NCBI GenBank assembly: GCA_037127255.1
Contig: JBANSL010000005.1
Span: 78,497,160 to 78,561,159, forward strand
Direction of reading: 5' to 3'
Origin: Persicaria tinctoria
Taxonomy: Eukaryota; Streptophyta; Magnoliopsida; Caryophyllales; Polygonaceae
DNA: 64,000 nucleotides
Part shown: positions 46,427 to 57,370 of the stretch, piece by piece
Position numbering within the stretch: the stretch's first letter is position 1
Layout of the letters: every line of letters starts with the position of its first letter
Position numbers and translations under genes: made by a program
The notes under the pieces: model-generated
Database searches by the model: none
The model's input: the letters and a program-made list of their open reading frames with translations, nothing else
What the model was told of the DNA's origin: nothing

Positions 46427-47887
46427 TGACGGAGGGAAAACCTGTCGTTGATTCCGTCAAAGAAAACTCAAACCTTTAGCAAGTATAGCAATAAGCAAGA
46501 GGTCGATCCACAGGGAAAGTTATAACTCAAGTGTAATTCAAGTGTCAATCAAAGTAACCAATTTGGGGGGTTTTTGTTTGTGAAAGTTCCGCCTTTGATC
46601 AAAGCGGAGTAAAGAAAGCAAAGTAAATGGATTTGGTTTAGACAATTAGGAGAAGCAATTCTACCTACAATTTTCCACTTTATTGGATTGAAGCGATCCT
46701 TATAACTTTTTCTCGTCCTATTAAGTTTCTTATGAATGCCCTTGTCCCGACCTAATATAGTTACTAGTCCAATCAGTCCTAGAAACCCTTATCAATCGAA
46801 TAGTTCCTAAAGAAGGATTTAACCCAATTGATAGCTTTAAGTTCAGAGATTAGCCAAGGTATTTGCAGTCCCTAAAGATGGATTTAACAACACATCCAAC
46901 TTCTTACTTGTTCAATTAGTTCAATCAGCCCTAAAGGAACAAGTTTGCCACTTAGGTTAAGGTTCACAATCAGGAATCTACAAAACCATAACAATTGAAT
47001 TGATTCTAACTAGTTGCGCGGGCTAGATAGAATAAAACAGTAGACAATCAAGCACAAAGAAGTTGAAGCATTCAAATATAGGAAACAAGGAACGAGAATT
47101 AGAAACTCACAATCAATCCAAATAAAAGCTTCAAATTGCAGGCAGAATAGATGAGTTTAGTTCCTTGTGGAAGACATCGCTCAAAATCTCTAAAGTGTAT
47201 GATGAAAGAATAGAATAGAAGTGCTGGAAAATAAACTAAAATTGGCCATATAAAAGATCTAAAGTCGGCCACCAAACAACTAAAATAAAAACTAGGGTTT
47301 TATTAAATGAAAACACAACGCATAATCGCTGACGACCAATGTTGCGGCCGCAGCATTGATGCTGCGGCCGCGGCATCAACAACTCTCCCATATCCCGCTG
47401 CAGCGGCCCTGGCGGCGGCCGCGGCATGCATGCTGCGGCCGCGGTATATTGTCTTTCATGGAAAATCTGTTTCGAATTTGCTCTTCTTGTCAACAGGAAA
47501 GTTGTAGCTCTTTGAAAGAGCTTTCCAACGCATGGTCATAATAGTCAATCGAACAACCGAGGCCTCCAGAAAGTGCAAAACAAGTTCAGCATGTTTGGCG
47601 ACAACTTCTGCAGACTTGTTCTTCGTTTAGGTCCGCTTCTTCTTCTCAGGACCTCTTGAGATCTTCATGTAAGCTTCTCCGATCAACTAGACATTCTCAT
47701 CTAATGCATTAACAACTCCTGTCTCATAATTGGATCCACGATTACCTGAAATAATCAATAAAAGTGTGTAGATTCCGACTCCACTAACATAGAGAGCAAA
47801 TATGCTAATTGTACTTAAGCCATCCATGAAATGCATCTTAACTAAGCTAAATGCAACATATTATGCCTACCTAAATGCATGCTATAA
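46427..47887 (-). repeat. 5' LTR (minus-strand element), 1461 bp
   Basis: Begins TGACGGAGGG at 46427 and ends GCATGCTATAA at 47887, where the other LTR has TATCA, so the outermost base pair is mutated. GC-rich GCTGCGGCCGCGGCAT repeats lie near 47340-47450. Most of the LTR pair is nearly identical, so the insertion is geologically young. Confidence 0.93.
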
Positions 47888-47892
47888 GGGGT

Positions 47893-49514
47893 TGACGACT
47901 CAAGCCTCTTGGCATGTGGTAAGTTTTTGTGGATAAGGGTTAGGGTTAACGTGCATGAAGTCTTGAGGAGATGTGTGATGTTGATTCTTGAGGGAAAGAG
48001 GATCTGGATTGAGTTAAAATACGAGAGGTTATCGAATTTTTGTTATGCGTGTGGTAAGCTTGGGCATGTGGAGATGGAATGTGGTGGTGAGGAGGTGAAA
48101 AAATGTCACAATGAGTATAGAGATTGGTTAAGGGAACACCAATGGAAAAAAAAATGAGGATTGAAAAGGAGATAGAAAAGAGATTGGTTAGGGAGTTAAC
48201 AGATGAGGTCATGAGGGTGGAAGCAGTTTTGAGGACGCGCGAGAGTAGGTAAGAAAAGTTTAATTGAAATCTTCAATGAAAAGGAAGAAGGAGATGCTAA
48301 TAAAGAACTAAGGAAATCCTATGGTGGACAAGAACGTAGATGAGGGGATTTTGGGACACATGAGAACTATTTCTATTGGGTGAGCAGAGGGGTAAGGGGC
48401 TGAGGGGGGATGATATAACTAGTTAGAGGGAAGGAGGGACGGGAGGAGGGGAAATGGGTGGAACAAGTGAGAAGGTTGGGTTAAGGGAGGGGATATTGGG
48501 AACAACTGAACAAGGGTTGATGGAAATAATAATAGGGGGAGGTGTGGTTGGAGAGATGAGTAGAGGTTTAGGGGCTAAAAAGTGGAAAAGCGTGCTAGAG
48601 GGGCCCTTGGAATGGGTGAGAAGTAGTATGGTCAAGAAGACAAAGAATAAATTGAATCCATAGGTTGGAGTAGAGGGAGCGTGAAGGGATGATTAGGGTG
48701 GTCGTTGAATACTTCCAGACGCTTTTCAACTCCAATGCGCATGCGGCCCCAACGATAACTTATCAAGGAATCGATCCTATCGTGTCGGAAGAGGATAAAT
48801 CAAGGTAACATCGCCCCTTAATTCGCCAATGATGAGGTATCTGAGGCCATGTTCTATTAATATGCACTCAACCAAAGCTTTAGGGCCTGATGGAATGTCA
48901 GTGCTCTTCTATCAAAGGCACTAGTATACTATTGGGCCCGACCTGTGTAAATTTGTGATTGATGTTTGTGATTGACATTCTTATACTAGAGCCCAGTTCC
49001 TAAAAGGACTCATTCACACATTTATTACATGTATCCCGAAGGTGAATAATCTACATAAAATGAAAGTTTGAGACATATTAGTCTTTATAATGTGTTATAT
49101 AAGACTATCTCGAAGATTATTGCTACTGGATTGAAACAATTAATATTTAAGCAAATTGATGTCGCAAAGTCAGAGTGGTTTTGTACCAAGAAGGTTGATC
49201 AATAACAATGTGTACATTGGCCGCCTTTGAGATTTTCCACTACATGAAGGCAAGGAGATACGGGAAGAAGGTTACATGGCCCAGGTCAAGTTGGACATAG
49301 TAAAGGCTTATGATTAGGTCGAGTAGGGCTTCTTGGAGCATTGCATGAAAAAATTTGGTTTTTAGGGTGGGTGTCTCGGCGGTGTTGTTTGAGGGTTCAC
49401 TGACTCGGGAGTTTAGACCTCTTAGAGGGTTGAGGCAAGGGGATCCATTAAGTTTGTATCTCTTTTTGGTATGCGCGGAAGGGTTGTTAGGGTTGATAAG
49501 CCCATGGTCGGATT
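47893..49514 (+). pseudogene. LINE ORF1 (DUF4283/zinc knuckle) and ORF2 RT fragment
   Basis: ORF1 ends in a zinc knuckle, NFCYACGKLGHVEMEC (about 48038-48085), preceded by the DUF4283-type segment RVNVHEVLRRCVMLILEGKR; this is the RNA-binding protein of plant L1 elements. About 600 bp on, ORF2 fragments appear: VVEYFQTLFNSN (about 48695), LGPDGMSVLFYQ (about 48890), SGFVPRRLINNNVY (about 49170), KLDIVKAYD (about 49290) and GLRQGDPLSLYLFLVCAEGL (about 49428-49487). The endonuclease domain was not recognised. Many stops and frame changes show long decay. Confidence 0.88.
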
Positions 49515-50071
49515 CAGTGGCGGACCCAAGGGGGGTCCTGGGGGGTCACGTGACCCCCCCTCTCGGCCCCAAAATTTAGTAATTAAAAAAATAAAATAAA
49601 AAATAACCAAAACGACGTCGTTTTGGGGGTAAACCCTAAGTTTCCAAAGGTGGTGTGTGCGTTCTCCTTCCCAGTGTCCGCCTCCTTCCCCACTGTCCAC
49701 ATCTCTCCTTCCCAGAATCCCAGCGTCCGCCTCCTTCCCCAGTTCCGACTCGATCGCCGACCGGAGCCATCGCCACGCCCCCGTACTGTCGTTCACCGCC
49801 AGTCCGCCACGCCCCCGTCCTGTTCTTCCTTTCTTCCGTCCAGGCATGTGGCTCGCTGAGTCGCTGTGTGACCTATGTCAACCGTTCTCTCTCTAGACTA
49901 GTCGACAGGAGGAGGCGAGGAGCCACGCCGTCGTCGACTCACCGACCGGAGCCACGCCGCCTCCAGTCCAGTTATCCTTCCGAGTTCCGCCTGCCGGAGC
50001 CACGCCGACGCCGCCTCATTCTCTCTCGAGTAGTGGTCTACTGTCGAAGTGTCAATCGAAAGTCGAAAGGT

Positions 50072-50465
50072 AATCTTCGATTCTCCAAATTACAAATTGA
50101 TTCTGATTATTATTTTAGAATTGAGATTAATGAGGTAATCTTCGATTCTCCAAATTACAAATTGATTGTGATTATTGTTTTAGACTTGAGATTAATGTGG
50201 AATTGTAAATTTGTAATTTGTTTTAGTAGTTTGTTTGAATAGATAGATTTTCCAATTGAATTGAGATTGAGATTGAAGTGAGAGGTTTGAATTGAGATTG
50301 ATTTTAGGATTGAGATTGATATTGAATTGGATTTGAAGTGGTTAGCATTTTGTTTGAATAGATAGGAACATGAGATTGATATTTTATTTTGTTTCGAATT
50401 GAGATTGATTTTAGGATTGATATTGAATTGAAATTGATATTGCATTGAGATTAATCTTAAATTGG
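50072..50465 (+). repeat. Tandem and simple repeats in the hAT 5' leader
   Basis: A 65-bp unit starting GTAATCTTCGATTCTCCAAA occurs at 50072 and again near 50137. It is followed to about 50465 by many degenerate copies of TTGAATTGAGATTGA. The first unit's GTAATC may be a splice donor of a leader intron; this is not established. Confidence 0.75.
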
Positions 50466-50489
50466 TTAGCATTTTGTTTGAATAGGAAC

Positions 50490-53103
50490 ATGGATAAATT
50501 TGTTATCCGAACTAAGACTACATCTATCCCAAATGTTGGCTCCTCTGCTACTCCAAATCAATCGCAAGGGATTGGCGGAAGTGTTGGTAACCCGGAGACC
50601 GATAGTATGGTTGGAGAAGATGTGAGTGTATATGTGGCTAGAGGTGATGTGGTTGTGGATGGGGTTAGGAGAGAAAAAAGAGCTCGAACGGAAAATACAT
50701 GTGAAGATGAACTTGAGTTTAATAGTGATCCAGGGTTGCGCAAGCCTATTGATGATTATGATCCTTCTAATAGTGATGAAATGAGGAGAATGTATGTGGT
50801 TAAAGGTCCTTGTCAACCATTAACACATGATTTTCCTCGAACTGAATTTGGACCGAAGAGTAGGTCTTTTGTGAAAGATTGGTTCAAGAAGTGGGATTGG
50901 TTAGAGTACAGTGTTTCTAAAGATGATGCATTTTGTTTCTGGTGTTATTTGTTCAAGCCTAATATAAAGAATAGAGGATATGGGTCTGATGTGTTTATGG
51001 AAACGGGGTTTCGTAATTGGAAGAAGGCTTCTGAAAAGTTCAGAGATCATGTGGGATGTGCTGGAAGTTATCACAATGAAGCTCGAACTATGTTCTTTAA
51101 ATTTCAAGATCAAAGACAAAGTATTGAAAAGTGTATTTCTTCTGGTAAGCAATCATTGGCTATTGCATACCGCATTCGTTTGACCGCAATATTAGATGTT
51201 GTTCGATTGCTACTTTGTCAAGCGTTGGCTTTTCGAGGACATGATGAGTCAGCAAGCTCGTTGAGTAAGGGAAACTTTTTGGAAATTGTTGACTGGTATA
51301 GTGCTCGTAATGTTAATGTTGCAAAGGTGATGAAGGAGAATGCACCATTAAATCATCAACTTACTAGTCCTAAGATTCAAAAGGATCTTATTTCTGCATG
51401 TGGCTCAGAGACGATAAAAGTTATATTGGCCGATGTTGGAGATAAAGTGTTTTCTTTGTTGATTGATGAGGCTCGTGAAATTTCAATCAAAGAGCAAATG
51501 GCCATTGTTGTGAGATATGTAAACAACCGTGGAGAAGTGATGGAACAGTTTCTTGGAGTTGTTCATGTTGTCGACACCACTTCAGCTTCATTAAAAAGGG
51601 GTATTGAAGAGTTTTTTGCTAAGTATGGCTTATCCATCTCTAAGTTGAGAGGTCAATGATACGATGGAGCTTCTAATATGCGGGGCGAACTTGGTGGACT
51701 AAAGACTCTTCTATTAGAAGAAAATCCATATGCGAGATATATACATTGTTTTGCTCATCAATTGCAGCTGGTGATTGTTGCTGTTTCAGAAGCAAACAAC
51801 TTTGTGAATGATTTCTTTCAATATCTCTCAATGATTACCAACATGGCTGGAGCTTCTTGTAAGAGAAAAGATCAGCTTCGACAATCAGAACATGAAAAAA
51901 TGGTGAACAAGTTGGAAAAAGGTGAACTTACAACTGGGAAAGGATTGAATCAAGAAACATCATTAGCTCGTCCGGGAGCTACGCGATGGGGTTCCCACTT
52001 TACAACCATTGCTCACCTTCTATCTTTGTGGGACTCAACAATTGAAGTGCTTGAAAATGTCCTTGAAGATGGAACGACAGTTTCTACACGGGGAACGGCT
52101 GATAACTTGATTGTGAAGATGGAGACTTATTAGTTTGTTTTTGTTGCTCACTTGATGAAGACAATATTGGGGATGACAAATGCTTTGTCCCAACTCTTGC
52201 AACAAAAAGATCAAAACATTATAAGCAATGAGTATGGTTCAAAGCATCAAAAGGCGATTTCAAGTGATGAAGAATGAAGGGTGGGACGATCTCATACGAG
52301 ATGTCAACCAGTTTTGTGTTGATCACGATATTCTCATTCTGAATATGGATGATGAAGTCCCAAATCGTCATTGTTTTCGACGTGCAGGCCATACTATAAC
52401 AAACCACCACCAATTTCGAGTTGAGATATTTTATGAGGTAATAATTATTTCTCTATAAATTTCTTCTCCTTATGTTATCTACGGTCATTTCTCTATAAGT
52501 TCTCTACATATTTTCTTAGTTTACTATAGAATTGATATTATTCTACACATGACATGGTAGGATATTGATCAAGTTGAGCAAGAGTTGGAGAGTCGTTTTA
52601 GCGAGTCAAGTACAGAATTGCTCACATGTATGGCTTTCCTTGATCCTAAGGATTCATTCTCCAATTTCGATTCGGCAAAGCTACATCGGCTTACACAACT
52701 AGACTTCTCACTTTCTGATCAAGTGGAGATTAAAGAAGAATTGAAGCCATGGGTTTATGAAATGAGAAACAATCCCAAATTTTCTGATTTGGGAGATATC
52801 GGTGATGTATCTAAGAAGATGGTTGAGGTAGGAATTCACAAAGCTTTTCAATTGGTTTATCGTCTTCTCGAGCTAGTTTTAGTCCTACCCGTTGCAACAG
52901 CTACAGTGGAAAGAGCTTTCTCTGCAATGAGTCTTATCAAGACATATTTGCGCAACAAAATGGGGGATGGTTTTCTCACCGATAGTTTGGTATGCTATAT
53001 TGAAAAAGACATCTTCAAGCACATTGACAATGAGGTTATTCTTCAACATTTTCAGGGCATGAAAACTCGGAAAATGGATTTACCTCCTTTATCCTCTAGT
53101 TGA
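50490..53103 (+). pseudogene. hAT transposase (TTF-type zinc finger, DUF4371, hATC), interrupted
   Basis: ATG at 50490 opens MDKFVIRTKTTSIPN. A TTF-type zinc finger region (WLEYSVSKDDAFCFWCYLF, about 50905-50960) precedes DUF4371 text (RGHDESASSLSKGNFLEIV; FSLLIDEAREISIKEQMAIV). After LRGQ a TGA stop at 51657 replaces the usual Gly codon before YDGASNMRG. A second stop (TAG, 52132) and a frame change near 52210 follow. A 123-bp GT-AG intron (52438-52560) keeps the frame from IFYE to DIDQVEQEL. The C-terminal dimerisation domain is intact (VATATVERAFSAMSLIKTYL, about 52890-52950) and ends at a stop at 53103. Two stops and a frameshift make it inactive; few lesions suggest recent death. Confidence 0.93.
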
Positions 53104-53317
53104 GCTATTTGGTAGAATATATATATCTAATTACAAGTGATGAAACTCTGTTTATCGTTGTTTGTAATATCGTTTGACAATAGTTTGTATTATCGTTTGG
53201 CACCAGTTTGTACTATCGAACATGTTATGTGTTTTACGCCTTTTTTCTCGATGTTACTGTGTACTACTGTGGTGAACCCTCCCCTCAAAAGTTTCTGGGT
53301 CCTCTACTGGTCGGATT

Positions 53318-54170
53318 TAAGGCATATCAATAGGGAGAAATGCGGCCAATGTTTCCCATTTATTCTTTGCAGACAATAGTATACTTTTCGCAAGGGTGAC
53401 TTCTGAACAGAGCACAAAAATTGTTGAAATTCTCTAGACATATGGAGTGGCATCAAGACAACATGTGAATTTTACAAAGTCGGCGCTATCCTTTAGCGAG
53501 AATATGTCAGGGGCTAGAAGGGTGGAGAATAGATTCAGCAAATTTTAGAAATCCATGAACTGGAGAAGCATGAGAAGTACTTAGGGCTCCCTACTATAGT
53601 TGGGAGATTAAAAAAAAGGGCAATTTTTGTACAAGTGAAAGAAAGGGTGTGAAAGAAGGTGAATGGATGGAAGAGAAGGTGTTGTCGAGGGTGGGGGAGG
53701 AGGTTTTAATTAAGTCGATAGCTCAGGCAATCCCAACGTACGCGATGTCTGCTTTTATGATCCAAAAGGGGGTGTGTAGGGAGATTGAGCAATTATTATG
53801 TAACTTTTGGTGGGGAAATGAGGAGGGTAGGAAAAAGATTTACTAGATGAGTTGGATGAGGATATGTCTTCTTAAGTCTAAGAGAATTTTTCGAGGCATA
53901 GAGACTTTCAATGAGGCTTTGTTGGCCAAGAAATGTTGACGACTAATACAACACCCGGATATGCTGATGGGTAGGATGTTAAAGGCGATGCATTTTCTTA
54001 ACTCAACTCTTCATGAGGCAATGGTAGGATATAACCCGAGTTTTACATGGATAAGTGTGATTTTGGATAGGGATGCTTTGGCCAACCTACATAGGATAGG
54101 ACAGGAAGTGGCAACAAAGAGTAAGAAGTTATACAACCTTTACTTAGGGAAAATGGCAAAAAAAAAAACC
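53318..54170 (+). pseudogene. LINE ORF2 RT C-terminal fragment
   Basis: Directly after the hAT target-site duplication the RT catalytic strand reappears as HLFFADNSILFARV (family FADD; here Asp-Asn). It continues with VLSRVGEEVLIKSIAQAIPT (about 53680-53740), the conserved segment after the thumb, then CNFWWGNEEGRKKI and FNEALLAKKCW-like text (a stop replaces Trp). Similarity fades near SFTWISVILDRDAL (about 54070), after which an A-rich tract begins. Confidence 0.85.
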
Positions 54171-55945
54171 CTTAAATAGGGATACATTTGCATAAAACCA
54201 CCCGTTAAAATTGATATTAGTACAGAAAACCACCCTTAAAATCCATTATGTGAAGAATAAGCTCCCATTTATCATTTTCTTAACAAATAGAGTAAAAGGA
54301 CAAAACCCCAAGTTAATTTTCAAATTTACGAAAAATGTCATCTTACCATTTATCTTCAACTAGATATAAACAAAAAACATATCCAGGAATCAAATTGAAA
54401 GTATCAATTTTTATTCAAATAACAAAGAACAACTGAAAAGGCAGAGGTCGGAATAGACTTCCATTTACCAACAATCAACTTCTTTATTTTTATCCTAAAA
54501 AACTTGTTTATTTTATTCAAATAAAACTTCGATTTTTCATTTCAATGGAGATATAGAATGGGTTTTCATTTCACGGGTTAAGGAGCAGTATTCCACTTTA
54601 ATTGCTCTAGCAGTCTAGAGTATGGATAATTTGGGTTAAGACGTGCCCATTCCTTGGTTGGAGGGGGTATGGCTAGTGGTGATGACCTTTGCAATCAAGG
54701 AGACATCAGTCGATGATGGCTTTGAGCGAGAAGGAGATAGAAACATTATGCTTCGAGGGAGGAGATGGAGGCCGGAATCTTCGAGCGAGGAGAAGAACGC
54801 TCACGAGTTAGTGACAATTGTGAACAAAGAGCTCTTCTATGAATCTATGACGAATGCTGGAGGTGGAATAACAAACTAGGAATAAGAACCAAATGGGAGC
54901 TAGGAAGAAGAAATCTAAATAACGCATGTTAGGAGGCCACACTAGGGTTGACATGCATCGGGAACCAAGATCATTTTGTGGTGGTGAGTTTGATATGTAT
55001 TACTCTCGCTTCAATTGTATTTCATCCATAAATTACAAAATTAACATTCTACTATACTTATTGCATATATGGTTATATCCCGACGCTCTTTTACCTCCTC
55101 CAACGCATGAATGGACGACATACCATCATCCGAGCGTCAACGGATGGGATACTCGCTTCCAAGATTAATTTGATATATTTAGAGCATTGCGGGTTCCGGA
55201 AGGTCGTCCCCTACACCATGTTTAGCAGTCGTGACACAATGTTTAGCTATCGTTGCCCTATTATATTAGACGTTGTAAAATAAAATTCTAGCATCTATTA
55301 TAAAAATATCTATATTATCTTATTCCACATATTATGTTGTATAAGTTCAATTATACAATTACGTTTGTCTTTATATAATTTTTTTTTTAAAAAAAAAAAC
55401 AATTTGTATGTATGTAAACAAGTACTTTTGAGATTAGGTGTTATATATCCATACTACAATGTCCGATTAGACTATGTTATGCGGCCTGACCAGGCTCGCT
55501 TTACAACATCCAATCTGACGTTGTAAAGTGCCCGACCCGTCCCGTCCTGGCCTCAGATGCACAACGTTGTATACAGGGCTGACACTTGGGGTAGGCCCAA
55601 GGGGCGATCGCCTAGGGCCCTGGGAAAAAAAATTACATTATATATATAATTAATATATATAATTAAGGTATTATGTATTATTATATTTACCCCGTAATAA
55701 AAGACTTACTAAAATTTATACGTCAAAAAACTTATTTGTGATATAACTTATTAATTTCTTCAATATTTTGAGTCAATGACAAATAGTGTAAGAAGGTCTT
55801 CGTCTTTCAATTTTTGTTATAAATGCTAAAACGAGTGGTTTTAAGTAACAATTTATGCTACAAAATACTTTAATAAATAAATTTATGTAAGTGATTATAG
55901 TATTTTATTTGAATAAATTTGCAAAGTAACAATATATTTTTAAAC
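54171..55945. other. Repeat-derived intergenic DNA; no gene recognised
   Basis: It begins with an A tract and AAACCACCC phrases like those of the element at 23960-24540. A GA-rich block (54640-54860) has open frames without family features. Near 55574 the phrase CAGGGCTGACACTTGGGG + TAGGCCCAAGGGGCGAT resembles a single hAT-type terminus, but no partner end was found. Confidence 0.45.
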
Positions 55946-56833
55946 GGGTAAAATCCACCTATAGTCCCTGAACTTTGATCAAATGTTCAAACGGGTCCCT
56001 GAACTTTATTTTTGTTCATTAAAGTCCCTGAACTTTGATACTTTGTACACATTTGGTCCCTCTGTTAGTAAATTTGTTAAATATGTGTTAAATAATGATA
56101 TAGAATCAATGTATTTTGGTATATTAATGATATAAGTTAGGTTATACACATGTAATTGCTTGGTATTTGTTTTACTATAGTAAAAAAATTATATTATATT
56201 AAAAATATATGTTTTTAAAAAATATTTTTTTATAATAAAAAAAACTTTATATTTTCCAACTAAATGGTATAATTTTCCGTTGATATTTAATTTTAAAGTA
56301 TTTTAATGACCGAAAATTTCTTATTTAATAAAAAAAAATGTGTTTTGTTAAAAAAATAAACTCTACTTTTGCTATAAAAAATAAATTCTATGTGTGTTAA
56401 CAAAATAAACTCTATTTTTAATTAAATAAGGAAATTTTAGCCATTAAAATACTTTAAAATAAACTATTATTGGAAAATTATAACATTTGGTAAAAAAAAA
56501 GAAAGTGTTTTTGATAAAAATATATTTTAAAATATGCTTTGTTTTAAGAAAACTCCATTATATATGATGACTTTTGAGAAGAAAAAAACTTAATTTTTTA
56601 CTTTAGTAAAACAAATACCAGGCAATTACAATTATATAACCTAACTCATGTAGTTAATACAAAAATACATTGATTCCATATCATTGCTTAACAGATATTT
56701 AACAAATTTACTATCAGGGGGACCAAATGTGTACAAAGTATCGAAGTTCAGGGACCTTAATGAACAAAAATAAAGTTCAGGGACCCGTTTGAACATTTGG
56801 TCAAAGTTCAGAGACCATAGGCGGATTTTACCC
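55946..56833. mobile_element. MITE with long inverted repeats, Mutator-like, TSD ATTTTTAAAC
   Basis: The left end GGGTAAAATCCACCTATAG and the right end, reverse-complemented, GGGTAAAATCCGCCTATGG continue as matching inverted repeats for over 100 bp (TCCCTGAACTTTGA repeated; ACATTTGGTCCC). ATTTTTAAAC flanks both ends (55936-55945, 56834-56843). A 10-bp TSD and long inverted repeats point to the Mutator superfamily. 888 bp, A/T-rich centre, non-coding. Short TCCCTGAACTTTG units repeat within each arm. Confidence 0.88.
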
Positions 56834-56843
56834 ATTTTTAAAC

Positions 56844-57370
56844 ATTTAACCATCATGTTTTACATTCATGAAAAAAAATATTTTAATTATTTTTTCACTT
56901 TTGTATCTCGCTAGAAAATTCACGTTTTTTAATAGGACTTGTAAGAAAATATGATTTTCTGAAGAAAAAAAAAAGTTAGGAAATACGATTTGCTAAAAAA
57001 AAAGTAAGAAAATCCGATAAAATTTAGTAACTAAGTATATTAGTGAATCTAAAAATTATAATCTTTTGTTGTGTTATACTGAGATATTGTAGCATTAATC
57101 ATACTTGTATATTATTAAATATTCGGAAATATAAAAAAATTGAAATATATTTATCAATTAAAAAAACTCTCTTTTCATATCGCTTCATGCTCCGAAAATC
57201 TCAGGTCGGCCTTGGTTGTATAATCCGCATTGCAACGTCAAAACGCAAATGAAATTGCCATTTGGGACAAAAACAGTTCAGACACGAAACGCACTCTGCA
57301 CCCCCCCAACTATGGCGGATTCTCGCATTTCTCCTGAATCCAATCATCTCAAGCCTACCTCTCACCCGAA
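56844..57370 (+). promoter_or_regulatory. Upstream region of the epimerase gene
   Basis: AT-rich up to about 57190, then abruptly more GC-rich towards the start codon, as expected at a plant promoter/leader boundary. An out-of-frame ATG (ATGGCGGATTCTCGC, about 57313) precedes the chosen start and opens a short upstream reading frame that ends at 57431, overlapping the start. No TATA box assigned with confidence. Confidence 0.45.

Larger units (their letters stand above)
42237..47887 (-). mobile_element. Non-autonomous Ty3/gypsy-type LTR retrotransposon (Athila/Tat-like, LARD), TSD GGGGT
   Basis: Two LTRs (42237-43622 and 46427-47887) in the same orientation bound a 2.8-kb interior. GGGGT flanks the whole (42232-42236 and 47888-47892). 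The primer-binding site at 46406-46422 and the polypurine tract next to the other LTR set the direction as minus. The interior lacks protease, RT and integrase and holds only a decayed gag-like stretch plus a later hAT insertion. Large LTRs with a small non-coding interior define a LARD-type passenger of an autonomous relative. Confidence 0.94.
49515..53309 (+). mobile_element. hAT DNA transposon with decayed transposase, TSD GTCGGATT
   Basis: The left end CAGTGGCGGACCCAAG and the right end, reverse-complemented, CAGTAGAGGACCCAGA match at 12 of 16 positions. GTCGGATT lies at 49507-49514 and 53310-53317. Length 3795 bp. It contains a full-length but mutated transposase gene of the TTF-zinc-finger / DUF4371 / hAT-dimerisation family. 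It sits inside the RT region of the old LINE. Confidence 0.96.
34300..54170 (+). mobile_element. Old plus-strand LINE (L1-type) split by three later insertions
   Basis: The LINE survives in four pieces: about 34300-34642, 42048-42236, 47893-49514 and 53318-about 54170, roughly 3 kb in total. Piece 1 ends STNRFMFQFVDMN and piece 2 continues DKEQVIKGSLWAFDKLF in the same frame. Piece 2 ends KISVLMGV and piece 3 continues DDSSLLACGKFLWIRVRV, again in frame. Piece 3 reaches RT motif RGLRQGDPL and piece 4 continues with HLFFADNSILFARV. The gaps are occupied by a CACTA element, a gypsy-type element and a hAT element, each with its own TSD. The 5' end is an estimate. The 3' end is missing: the zf-RVT and RNase H parts are absent. 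Confidence 0.88.

Noticed and set aside
50155..50472. Minus-strand 105-codon open frame rich in Asn/Ile/Ser
   Set aside because: Produced by the TTGAATTGAGATTGA simple repeats of the hAT leader; low complexity, no motif.
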